A stretch of 64,000 nt of DNA, taken from NCBI RefSeq assembly GCF_028389875.1, contig NC_084682.1, positions 4,412,001 through 4,476,000 of the forward strand. The letters are read 5' to 3'. The stretch comes from Rhea pennata. Its lineage: Eukaryota > Chordata > Aves > Rheiformes > Rheidae. The notes beneath the pieces are model-generated. The model was not told where the DNA came from. It ran no database searches and saw nothing but the letters and a program-made list of their open reading frames with translations. This document shows positions 10,797-22,700 of this stretch, one piece after another. The translations under genes and the position numbers were made by a program. Each line of letters begins with the position of its first letter. Position 1 is the first letter of the stretch.

Positions 10797-13700
10797 TTCG
10801 GCACTAATTCGGTTCATCGGCTACGGCTAGAGCAGCCTTCGATTTGGCAGGTCCCCTCTCAGCAGGGCCGGGCTCGCTTCCAGCACGTGCTGCTTGGACT
10901 CGTGACTCGGACTCAAAAGCTAAGGGTGTTTTTCCCTAGCGGGTAGCGCGAGGTTTCCTCCCGGCCGCGCCGGGGGGCCTTTTCCCCCCGACCCGCGTTT
11001 CTCCGCGGGGTTCGGCGGGCGGCTGCGGCGGGCCTTTCTCCAGAGGAACGGGCGTGGAACGGGGGAAAAAATTGCAAAAAAAAAAAACCCCAAAACGTTC
11101 TGGCGGCCGTGTCTTACACGCAAGACGCGGTTTCGGAAGGTGGGAAGACGCGAGTCGCCTCTCACAGGCCTGGATTAAAGGTGCCTGCGAACTACGTTAC
11201 CGCAAAGCGACGACCGTGGAAGACGCGCGGGAAGCGAAGGCCGAGGAGCTCGGCCCAGGCAGCGCCGCGGCCCCCGCGGCAGGGCCGTCCCGAGCCCGCA
11301 GCACTTGCGCTCTAGCTGGTCGCGAGCTGTTCGGTCTCCCCCGACGGCCACCTCAAACGAGGCGCTGCGATTACGGCGCGGCAGTCGCCGGGTTGAGATC
11401 GAAGAGCAGCGATACCAGAAATCCTAACTACCTGTGTATTAGCCAGAATTAAGAAAATCACGTACGATGTCCCAGAGCTCGAATTAACCCATAAATTATC
11501 CCGTATGGGCAGAGGGTTACTTCGGGTGACCCCACGACGTAGCTACTGCCACGGCAGAGCAGGGCCCCACCGTTCTGCGCGACCCGGACGACGGGGCTTT
11601 ATCAGAGCGGCCTTGGCCAGGACCCAGGATTCGTTTCTGTGAACTGGGGGCAAGTTTGAATTCAAATACCTCTGTAGGGACGCTTGCCTGAACGGGGCTC
11701 GCAACGTAGGAATAGCTTAGGGGGGAAAAAAAAAAAAAAAAAAAAAACTTTGGAAACTTTAAGTCTCATAAACAGCTGGATCTTGGTTTCATATCTGATA
11801 CCCAGCAATTAAAACAAACAAACAAACAAAAAAAACCCACCTTGGGCCATTTATCAGTATTGAGTCAATGGGAGAGCAGCAGCTTAACAGAAACCAAGTA
11901 GTTTATGAACGTCTCATCTCCCAACCCAGCCAAGTGCTGTGACGCGTCACCCCTCCTTAGCGGCTCTCCTGGGCTCCTCGTCTCCTGCCTTGGTTTCTCT
12001 CGCAATATTGGCACTTTCCAGGTCTCCTGCGTCACCGAGACCAGTCGTTCTCCTCGGACGGGCCGTCGCGTGCTTTCCTCGCTTGTAGCGCCCAGCGATC
12101 CGTCATCGGCACGGCTCTAGTTTCACTTCCCCGCGCCGCATTAAGAGGAGAGCGCTCTTCGTGCATTTTGACTCGTTAATTCAAGCCATAAGTGGCGCCG
12201 CGGAGGTCGGCTGCCCGGGGGCTGGTCTCCGAGCACGTCCCGGTGCGCGCTGCAGCCTCTCCGTCGGCGGCCGTCTGTCCGGCCTCGGCGGCCGCCGGAG
12301 GCGTCGGGCAGGTCGAGAGGGACCCCAAGCCCTGGAAATGCAAACCTTAGTTATCCGGTCGCCATGGGATTTCCTTGCCTACATGGGGGGGAAAAAAAAA
12401 AAAAAGAAAAAGAAAAAAAAAAGCATGGCAACACTGTAGCATGGCCCACGCATGGGCTAATTAAGGCTCAGCAGGCTGGATTTGGGGAAAAAAAAAATGC
12501 ATTTCCAGAACAGCTGTTTTGCTCGGAGTAGCGTAAGCAGTGCAGATCGGAGCCGAGGGGGCTCCGACGGCAGCAGGGTGCCACGCGCCCGCAGGACCCC
12601 TCCGGGCGACCGCGCGCGCCGGTGCGGCCCCGCGTACGGCCGAGCGGCTGCACTAATTACGCAGATGAACAGAAACAGCGCGGGATTAACGCTCGGAGAC
12701 TGCGAGCGGCTGGGCTGAGCAAACGGCTCGATGAGATAGCTAGCGTCTGCAGGGTTATATCCCCCTCCGGATTAATCTCCTCACCCACGGGATAAGTATT
12801 TTTCCGACCTGCCCGCAGAGGCGATATTAACAGTTTCTAATTCTTTAGTCAGCAGAACACCAAGGCAAACGCGTCCTCGGGACCGGGCCGGGGAGGCCTC
12901 CGCGGTCCCTTCCAGCTCTCCCTTGCGAGGAGACGGGCGCTTTTTGGAGCGGGGACGCGTGGCGCACGGGGGAGAGCAGCCTGCGCCTCCGCGTGCCCGA
13001 CGGGGCTGCAGCCAAGGAGCGCGGGAACGGCTGGTACCTTCTTCTGGGAGCCTGGGGAAAAAGGAAATTATTTCATGCTAGAATGCAACGATTAGTGATC
13101 TTAAAGAGATAATAAGTGCACTTTTTCCCATTAAAATGCCGTTTTCTATTGGAACGGGTGGGGGGAGCTGTTGACACGATAGCAGCAAATGACCCGATCG
13201 CAGGTGAGCGGTAATAACTGCGCATGGAAATAATCGGTGCCAGCTTGACAGATAGCTTAGACTTGACCTGTAATATTTGGCATCAAACCTCATTTCTATG
13301 CATCCTGCTTCGCCCCTTCTATCTTTATTACCCAGCGCGTTTTCCTTGCGGAGAGCAGCCTGATTGCTGCTAATCTTCCAGCCTGCCACCTAACGCCCTC
13401 TCTCTAAACCAAGTCCCTGCGCAGCTGATAAAGAGCCGTCGTGCGGGCTTATCACCCCCCGCCTCTGCAGAGCGACAGCGCGAAAATCTGACTTCTCAAT
13501 TAACCCGCGCTGAGTTAAAATCTTTACGATCAACTTGGCCGACGTGATTTTTTTTGTTCAGTCCGAAGCGCGGGAGAATCGGGGCTGGCGCGCCTCGCCC
13601 GAGCCTCCCTCTCGCCTCTACTTTTACGTAGAAAATGCCGAATTAGAGATTGGATTTAAAATCATCAGAACGTCTCCTGCATTAAAAAGCATATAAGACT

Positions 13701-16700
13701 CATTAAAATGCTGACAGCCAAAACGCGTTTCTGTTTGGGATTCCACCTGGAATTACCCACGGCACGAGGACCTGGCCAAGTGACAGCCAGCGTGTCCTGG
13801 CCATCACATCTTCCCACCAGCCAAATACTTCTAGTATTTTTCTTCTTCAAGCCAGGCTGCATAGTTATAGCTACGCACAGGGTTGATCTAGGCTATTAGT
13901 TATTTTTCCAGAGTGGGAAAGTCTCCACTAACATGCACACGCAGCAGTGCCAATTAAGTTATCCATCTCCCCGTTGCAGATTAAGGCATAAACAAATGCC
14001 ACAAAATAAACAGAGGACAACGCAGATGCTTGGTCTGTACTTTATGAAGGAGGGAGGATGTTGTAGAAGTGTGATGGGAAGGAGCCCAAAGTGCCAATAA
14101 AAGTCAGAAATAATTCCTGGTAAGCCACAGGATAGCAGCAGGCATAAAAATGAGAGCAGACGGGAAACATATGAAAGTCAGTAAGAAGGAAAACTTTAGG
14201 GCGAGATAGTATAGATGAAAAATTACATTATAGATAGAGTTATGTGGAGCGCTGAAGGGATGTGGCTGTTAATAAAGGTTTTTGATCTTCACCTAGAAAA
14301 CTCTTCAGCACATTTTCAGCACAGATGCTGCCTGGAAAAGTTCTCTCATTCTAAAGATCATCAGTGAATACTGACATTGCCCTGTGACGTTGGTTTTTTA
14401 GGTTGTTGCGCTGCTAGGGGAAAGCTCTCACCCTTTGCACACGGAGCTGCCCATCGTGCTCGAGCATGTGCTTGCGCTGATGCCCTTGTGGAAGATGCAC
14501 TCTAAGACTCTAGCTCAAAAGCACACATTTAAAAGAAAAAACTCCCTTGCTGAAAGTGTATTTCAACAGATGCTTTCTTCCTCCACCTAGTGTTTTTGCT
14601 TTCCTTGCTAGGTTTCTGTTAAAAATCACGTTGTTTCAGGACCATTTTATAGTGTCAGCACCTCCCAGCCCCAAGGCATCTGTGATGCTATAAACTAGAG
14701 GCTTTAAGAGCGTCCTCGAGTCCTTTTGCTCCAACGACAGCAGGCCAGAGCTCACGCTGCAGCCCGCCCCGGGAGCGGGCCGGCGGCGGGGGCCAGGACC
14801 TGCGTTTCGGGCTGCAGCAAGAGCCCAGCTCCCGGGATGGGCTTTCCCCGCCGCGCGGGTCGTGCGTGCTCCCTGCCTCGTTTTCGGGCAGGGACACACG
14901 GGCACTTTGGGAACAGGATGGGGGTTAAGTTGTTTTGATGAAGAGAAGGAGCAAAGCCTTTCCAAAAGGGGTTTTGAAGACGTGCATGGGCAGGGAAAAC
15001 GTGGACAAAAAGAGGATATAGCGAGGACAGAGCAGCCAGGCCAGGGCCAGGAGACAGAGCAGCTCCCGAGTGCAGCGTCTTGCGTACCTGAGGGCGAAAC
15101 CCACCTCGAGGGGCTCCTGCGAGGCCGGGCGAAGCCGGCCAGGTGCTCGTCGTCCCGTTGGGGGTTCAGTCCTTCCTTGTACGGAGGTGAGACGGCCCAG
15201 CCACGGCGCCCAGGGGGTTAACTAGGGCTTTGCAATTTGCCATTGGAAAACCCAGGCTCCAAATCCGCGAGTAAACCCCCGTCGCCGCGTGGCCGAGGGG
15301 ACGATCCCCGGCGGGTCCCGGCCGCAGGCGAGATGCCCCAGGAAACGTCGCTCCTTTGGCTGCACGTGCACGGAGCAGCCGGCCTCCAGGCTCCCGAATT
15401 AAAGCCGTGAATCCGGGCTGCCGATGCTCGAGGGGCGGCAGGGACCTCGCCGGCGCTTGCTTGGTGCCAGCCCCGCGGTGCTGCTGCTGGCAGGAGACGG
15501 TGAATCAAAGCACAGAGGGCAGCCAAGACAGGAGCAGCTTTTGCCATCCCAAATTTAAGTCTTCCTGCCCCGTGAGCAATTACCTTAACGACGTTCATGT
15601 GCGCAGCAGCTGGCCGGACCCCTCCCAGCTGCCCCGATGGGCGTTCAGCCCCCGGCCGCGGTCACGCGTCTCGTCGTGGCCCGGAGGTGCAACGTGGGCT
15701 TTGCACTAGTTGCTCCGCTCGTCCCTTCGCCCTCTGGCTTTGCATAAATTAGTGTTTTCGTAGTGTTTTCCCTGTGCTACGGGGGCAGGTGCAAAACGTC
15801 CCTCGCGAAAGCGTCCGGCAGTTGCTGGAAAGTTGCTGATGAGAAAGTAGATGCCTTGGAGGAAAAAAAAAATGTTACGAAGAAGGTGGAGACAAAGTAA
15901 TAATTTCAAAAGTTGCTTGAGCGAAGTGGAAATGGCCACGTTAGGCAAAGGGGCTAAAAAAGGGGCACGGATCAGGGTCTCTCTTGCGCCGGAAAACAAA
16001 CACGTAAAGTTTCAAGCCAGCGGAATAAAAATAAAGGCTTGTGTAGGGCAAGATAAGCTCTAAATCCTTTGTTACTGTAGCTTCAAAGGCGCCTGCTGGG
16101 GTTGCGCGTTTATTCGCGGGGGACGCTGCGGCAGAGCGGCGCGGCTCTGCAGGGACGCGGGCGCAAACCCTGGCCTCTCCGCCGGGGCAGCATGTCATTC
16201 CCGCTCTGTAACCGCGTTGGTTTCCCAGAAATAATCCCCGCTAGAAACGCAGAACATCTTTCAGTGAGGGTTTATTACCGAGTGCACAACTGTAACGCAT
16301 TAATAAACCGGGAGCCGAACCAAACAGCTCGTCCTTCGCCGGCGCGCTTCCCGTTTAGGTCCGGTTTTCCCTCTTTCTGGTGCCCTTTGGAGCACGCTGC
16401 AGAGATGCGCATCCCGCTGGGAGCCCGGCGGGCGCAAAAAAGAGCCGCGGCCCACGCCTGAAACCCCAGCGCAGGTTTCGGCTGCTGCTTCTCGCACGTG
16501 AAGGGATTTGACTGCCCAATATGCATTTTTTTTCGTCTTCAAGATGAAAATGCATGATGCGGTGGCTCCAGAAAAATCAGAAAACCGGATCAGTCCGCGG
16601 CTCAGCATGACGCGTCAGCTCGGAAACGCGACTCAACGCCGCTTGTAAAGGGAGCGGAAGACGCGGTGTTGTTGTTGTTGTTGTTGTTGTTTTTTGGTTT

Positions 16701-19700
16701 TTTTTGATCACAAGCCAAGACGTGAGCTTCGACACCGGCTTCAGCACGTACAGATGAAGAGACTGATTTTTTATATATATATATTTAGACAAATTTCCCA
16801 TGTTCATTTCTGGGGGCCTTAAGTACTTCATTTTTTTTTAAGAACGATCAGTGCGTGTCTCACAAAGCAGTTCAGCTCTCCTTTGAGCAGGAAGTCTCGA
16901 AAGTAAATAAATTCCAGTGAGCCGCAGCAGCTCTGTTCTCGATATTAATAAAACAAAGGGAATAATACAGATGTCCTTGGAAGTAACGGCTTCTTAAAGA
17001 GATAAGAGGGTGATTAATGGAAGATTTGTTCTTGCCAGAGGTGGCTATCGTAAATACATGGTTCGGGCCCATTCCTGCAGACTGCTGCCCATAAATACTA
17101 TTTCTGGTAATAGGAGGCTGAACTACTGCTGGCCGTTGGGCAGTTAAGATGCTGAAAACATCATTGCCCCTAAGGTTACCCTGTTGCTGATGTCATTTAG
17201 CATCAGGACAAACAAATAGCACGGTAGCCAATTTAATTTAGCTGGAGAGCAATTTCCAGGATGGGATGTTAGTCCGTGATGGTGTCGCTGCACCTCATCT
17301 GCGTGAGTCGCGGCGCTCAACCTCGGCACGTGGCATAGCCTCCGGCAGCTGGGCTCGGAGCCCGACGACGTGGCGGAGCAAACCCTGGCGGGCTGTGCAA
17401 CCCCCTCCGGGCTGTGCAAACCCCTGCGGGCTGCACAAAACCCTCTGGGCTGTGCAAACCCCTCCGGGCCGTGCAAACCCCTCCGGGCTGTGCAAACCCC
17501 CGGGGGCTGTGCAAACCCCTCCGGGCTGCGCAAAACCCTCCGGACTGTGCAAACCCCTCTGGACTGCGCAACCCCCTCCGGGCTGCGCAAACCCCCGGGG
17601 GCTGTGCAACCCCCTCCGGGCTGCGCAAACCCCTCCGGGCCGTGCAAACCCCTCTGGGCTGTGCAAACCCCGCCGGGCTGCGCAAACCCCCGGGGGCTGC
17701 ACAACCCCCCTCCGGGCCGTGCAAGCCCCTCCGGGCTGTGCCTCCGCAGTGCACCTGCGGAGCACGTCGCGGAGCAGTTTACGCCGGCCCGAGCACGGGC
17801 CGTGGGCGTGCGGCCGTGGCACCCGCCGGCGGTGCAGCGGCGGCGGGCTCCGGGGGCACATGGCTCCCCGTACGGCAGCGGCCGCGCGGTGCTGGGGCCG
17901 GAGAAGGACGGGAGCCCTGGAGCAGCCCGCGATTCCCAACGTGGCTTGTGGGGCTGCTGATTTACGGCGCGCTGCGGCCAGGAGCGTGAAATGGGGGCTG
18001 CTACCGAGCCGGGTTTACGAGCAGGTGGCCGTGCACGTACTTCTCCTGAGTGATGGCACTGGCGGGGCGCGGGCAGCCGAGGAGTAGAAATCGCTGGTTT
18101 TGACCCCTCTGACGAAGGGTTTTTATTAGGAAGTATGAGAACGAGCAATTTGCGCCTTCCTGGTAATTCCCGTGCGCTGGGAAAGCCGAAGCTGGTCTTT
18201 GTGCCCGGGCTCGGTGAGGAGGGGGATGCACGATGCCTTTTTTGCTGGCGCGAGCGAGGCTCAGCGAGACGCAGCGCGTGCAAAGCCAGAGCAAATTCAC
18301 TGCCCGGTGCCTGTGCGCTAAGGCCACCTCTGATGCGAGGCTGGTATTTAGCAGCTCCCAGTTTCATTATATGCTCTGTTTTCCTCAACGTCTGCTCTGC
18401 TTGAATAGTGAGTCTGGGGAGAGGTGGAAAAAAAATTGATTTAGGACAGCCCTGCGAGGTGAGCAGGTGGGAAGGGAAGGGAGCGAATGTGTCAGGGCAA
18501 ACGCTGACAGCGCAGGTGAGCTACGCATCGCTGCCCGTCTTTCGGACCTCATCCCCTGCCCCGAAGAGCTTCCTAGGGACTGGGAATTGACAGGCAGGGC
18601 GAGAGCCAAGCCGTGCTGCTGGCTCGGCACAGTATCGCTCCCCGGGAGAGCCAAGGCGCTCGCGGGGAAAGCGGCGGCCCGCGCTCGTGCCCCTCCTTGC
18701 GCGTGAATGCGCCGGGTGGCGAGCTGAAGCTGCGCTTGGGCTTAGCCAGACGTTCACAAGAAGAAATATTCATTAATTTTTCAATCATTGCTTTCACTCC
18801 CTGCCTGTGCTGGGAGAACGTGGTAGGAGCTGGCAGGGGCAGCCAAAACATTTGCCTCCTTTATTTCTATTAGTAGAAATGGAGCCGAGCAGTTAAGCAG
18901 CGTACGTTGCTTGGAAAATGTGCACCTTATTATTTTTACCTAAAATAGAGCAAGTAAAAGATGCACTTTTTTATTAGCACTTCTTCACTGTTGAATAAAA
19001 TGTAGCACAGAGATAAGGGGATACAGGCACCTTGCAGGCACAATACATGCTGCTCTCACCTAAAAGATCCAACACTTAAACACATCAATATTACAGTATT
19101 AGACTGCTTCTGTGCTTGCTGTTCTGAAAAAGCTAAAGTGAGCATGACTTATCTGATTTCTAAAAAGCTAAACAGAAAATATATATAATTATTGAAGCAA
19201 CACAAAGAGAAAATTGTAAAGGCTTCCAAATTCGAGTGAATCTGGCAGTCCCCATTTCTTAACTCCCTGAGTCTTGTAAATTTTGTGTAACACGGTTCAC
19301 TGTTTTGAGCTACATTAGCGCTCGTCTCTCCCCTTTACAGTCGGCTAAATAGGCTCTATGTCTTCTAACCTTGCAGCTGACAAAATGCACTTCTTCACCA
19401 TAGACCGCACGGTGCTAGATCATATCAGCCTGTTCGAGTATATGACATGCAACTCTATAACTGCATGATTAGGCCCATAGATTACCCAACTACACCTATA
19501 AATCTTCAGCATAGCTACCATTCACTGGGCAGAAATAGTGAGGTTTCATCATTTGTTCTCATGTAGAAAACACGCCGGGAAATGCAGCCTCAAAGGTCAC
19601 TGGGATGGCATTTCCTTTTGCAGCCCTTAATAAACTTGCAGCTAATGCAGCAGTTACCAAATTCAATTACTTCTATGCTGGCTTCAGAGAATTGCTCTTC

Positions 19701-22700
19701 CCACGTCTGGATAGATTTCACTGCCTTCAGTTAAAAACGTGGCATCAATGTAGCTATTAGTACAGTTGTTAGCCCAGTCTGAGACACTGTTAGCCTATTT
19801 GTGCGGTCGGGGCCTGCCTGAAGGAGGACGTTGTGCCAGCAGAACTCAGATGAGTATTTCAGTGGTCCTAAAAAGCTGTGTTCAAACAAAGATGCGTGGG
19901 CATGCTGCAGTAACCTTGCCCAGCCTTCTGCATATGTGTATTTCCCAGTAGTTTTGCACATATATATATAAAAAAACCCAGTTCCTATATCTGATGCACT
20001 AACTTAGCTTGTGAGCTGTATCTGGCATTTATTTAATCACAGAGTTGGAAGACTTTACATAAACTAGTACATTTTCTTCGTTAGCTAACAAAGGGTTTTG
20101 ACAACCTCTATAGCTTGCTCCATAATCACATTTATCCTGTAGCTGTTCAATGCTACCTTGTGAGTTGCACCATTTAGACAAGCTAGAAAAAAAAAAATGG
20201 CATAATTTCCTAGTTATTTGGCAACAGTCCAGGACTGATACATGTTCTTCAAATCACAACATGACTGAAATGAAGCCAACGGAATAATTTTTTACAAAAG
20301 GGAAGAGCTAAGCGGAAATATGTCAGAAGTGGCTGGATCACTATTACTCGTTCCAGCTCTTTGTTCAGTTACGAAGGAGGATAGTGGCATTTTGTGACAA
20401 CTACGCGGGTGTTACTGGTCCTTCTCCCGGCTCTCCGTTTCCCTTGGAGGGAGTAATTGCTGGGGCTGCTTTCAGGAGTCCGGACTGCGCGTGTCTCACC
20501 TGCACAGCAGGATTTGATCTGGTTTTATCCTTGAAAAGTCACTTTCCTGTGCATTCTATTTACGCTCAACTGACATCTGAAATGCTGCTGGCCGATTTTG
20601 GGTGCATTTTAGCTTTCACTAAAATTACCCGAAGTAATTTGTCCTTTTCTGAAGTAGCCATGGAAGATCAGGAATTGGCGTTACCGCCCAAAATTCTGTC
20701 TTGCTTCGTGCACGCGTGTGCAAATACATTACCGGGGAGAACTGTGCTTTGATCTTATTTAGCATTGCCTTTAGGGGAGCTCGTACCACCTGTGTCCAAA
20801 ATGTCCTAAATGTGGTAGCCTTTCAGACAAACTGCAAAAATATACGCTTGGGAAGAGTGCTGGAAATGGCCGAGTGTAAGCCAGGCAGTGCGGGGGAGCA
20901 AGAGGTGCTGTTCTTTCTGGCTGACTTACCGCCTGAAGGGTTTTTCTGGTGCTGCTCAGATGCTAGCTGCACTCCTGGCTTTGCATTACGGTGTCTGTGC
21001 GAAGCATGCATTAGGGTGTCTGAGCAGCACCTGCGTTCTTATTTAAAAAGAGAGAAAGAAAATCAGATAAACATCAGGAAAGCTTAAGAAAAGTTAATAA
21101 AATGATGTGTCAACCTGAAAGGAAATGTGTTTTTCAAAGTCAGCTGAGTGTGCCTAAAAGCCACCAGGTTTGAGAAGAGCAAAAATGGATTTTATGTGAG
21201 AGGAAACTTCTGATGAGAGGAGTGAGAAAGTATAGCTGACTGCTTTTGTAGATTAAGTTCTGTCAATAAAAATGTTGCAGGAAGAGACAAAACTGTGATA
21301 ATCTGTAATAGGCCTGGAAGAATATTCTTGCTGGCCTACGATTCAGCCCTAGTTCTACTGATTGGCCAACATGTCCCACAATTTCCAATTAGTCCATCAT
21401 AATCACAAGTGTCAGGAATGTAACATACTGCTAAAATAAGCAAATTAAAATTCTAAGACAAACTAATCTTCTTACAGAAGACATATTCAGGAAGATAATT
21501 CAGGCACACAGTGTATTTTACTACTTGTGGCTTCAGCAGTTTGTTTGTAACAAGTAGACTTTTAATTAGAAATCCCTAACATTATGTGCTATTTGCAAAC
21601 CCTTGAAAATATGAAATAGAAATGTGATTTTTTTTTTCCCCGTAAGTATCTTTTGCTGATACATCCTGCCAAGGCCATAACCCGTATTCACTCTTCTGCC
21701 TTTGCAGCACCAGTGACTTAGCTGGACTAGAGGCAGCGATCCCCACGGCCATCTGTTCCCTGGGGGCCCTGATCAGTGCCGTTTCCTAACGTAGCCTCTC
21801 CTAGCCTGTTTTAGAAGGGGTCCTATGGGAAGCTTGAGTTGATTTTAAAATCCTTCCACAGAAGAAAATGACTATGCTATTCCTTGAATTCCCCTCTCAC
21901 TTTTGTGGAGTTCCTTTCATGGCTTAATAGGATAAAACTAACCTCAAAGCAATGAGCAAAACTAGGCCATTGTTTTTTCAAATACATTTATTTTTAAAAA
22001 TATCAGCAGTTCCGTTCCAAGCATTTTCACATCCAGTCCAGGCAGCTGACTCCCTGATGAATCTTTGTTTTGGCCAACAGAGTCAAAGTTTATCTTCAAT
22101 CCTGATAAATCACAAATGCAGCAAAGTATAAATAAAGACCTGAAGTTCCCTGGACAGCTTGGCGTTGCTCCGAACAGAGGCTGTGTGTTGCCTGCCCGGT
22201 CCATGAGTTATTAGCCCCACGCAGAGATATGCAGAGAATCACTCAGTTGAGAGGACTCTCAATTTAGGGATTCCATGGGGAGGCTCAATACCAGCTCTCA
22301 GCTCCAAGGATATAGAAAGTAGATGGTCACCGGTCTGACTGACAGTGGACACATCGTCTAAACATATTAGCAAATACAATAAAGTAAAATAATCTCCCAC
22401 CCAACACAGTTTTTGATATCTGTCTCATTTACAGTCCATTTTTGGATTTCCATCCCCACTTCGCAGAGTTGAAACATTAGTTCCAGTGGCCTTTCCTTAT
22501 AAAATACCAAAGGTACAGATTCTTCTGGTTACTGCTTTCGTTAAGAAATGTAGCAGGTGCAATCCTACACTAAAAAGAAGCAGCTATCATTCCTTTTGTA
22601 TTAATTTAGTAGTGTTTTGACAGTCTGAAAAGGGGAGGGAAGTCGCAGAGGGCTTGGCTGTATTGTAGAAAAGCGATGGCCTAAACGTGGATCATTGTTC

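Larger units (their letters stand above)
8900..18800. other. Long CpG-rich stretch spanning intron 1 end, exon 2 and much of intron 2
   Basis: CpG-dense patches recur at about 8900-10150, 10500-11650, 11930-13020, 14740-15700, 16090-16660 and 17260-18750, alternating with AT-richer segments. Most long frames here are by-products of GC content. A-rich runs at about 11725-11750, 11812-11838 and 12390-12422 could be old poly(A) tails, but I find no element body attached. No further exon was recognised. Confidence 0.5.

Noticed and set aside
10188-10817. 209-codon minus-strand frame with His/Thr/Ile runs
   Set aside because: The runs are translations of the TG/TA and ATT microsatellites; the real exon 2 lies on the plus strand.
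11724-11838. A-rich runs as tails of retroposed elements
   Set aside because: No SINE, LINE or processed-gene body or target-site duplication could be recognised next to them.
17144-18388. 414-codon minus-strand ORF with Gly/Pro/Cys repeats
   Set aside because: It is produced by the stop-free 19-bp minisatellite at 17393-17735; equally long frames exist on the other strand, and the flanks match no family.
20384-21087. Two overlapping plus-strand frames of 122 and 128 codons
   Set aside because: They overlap out of phase, resemble no known protein and have no splice signals that would join them.
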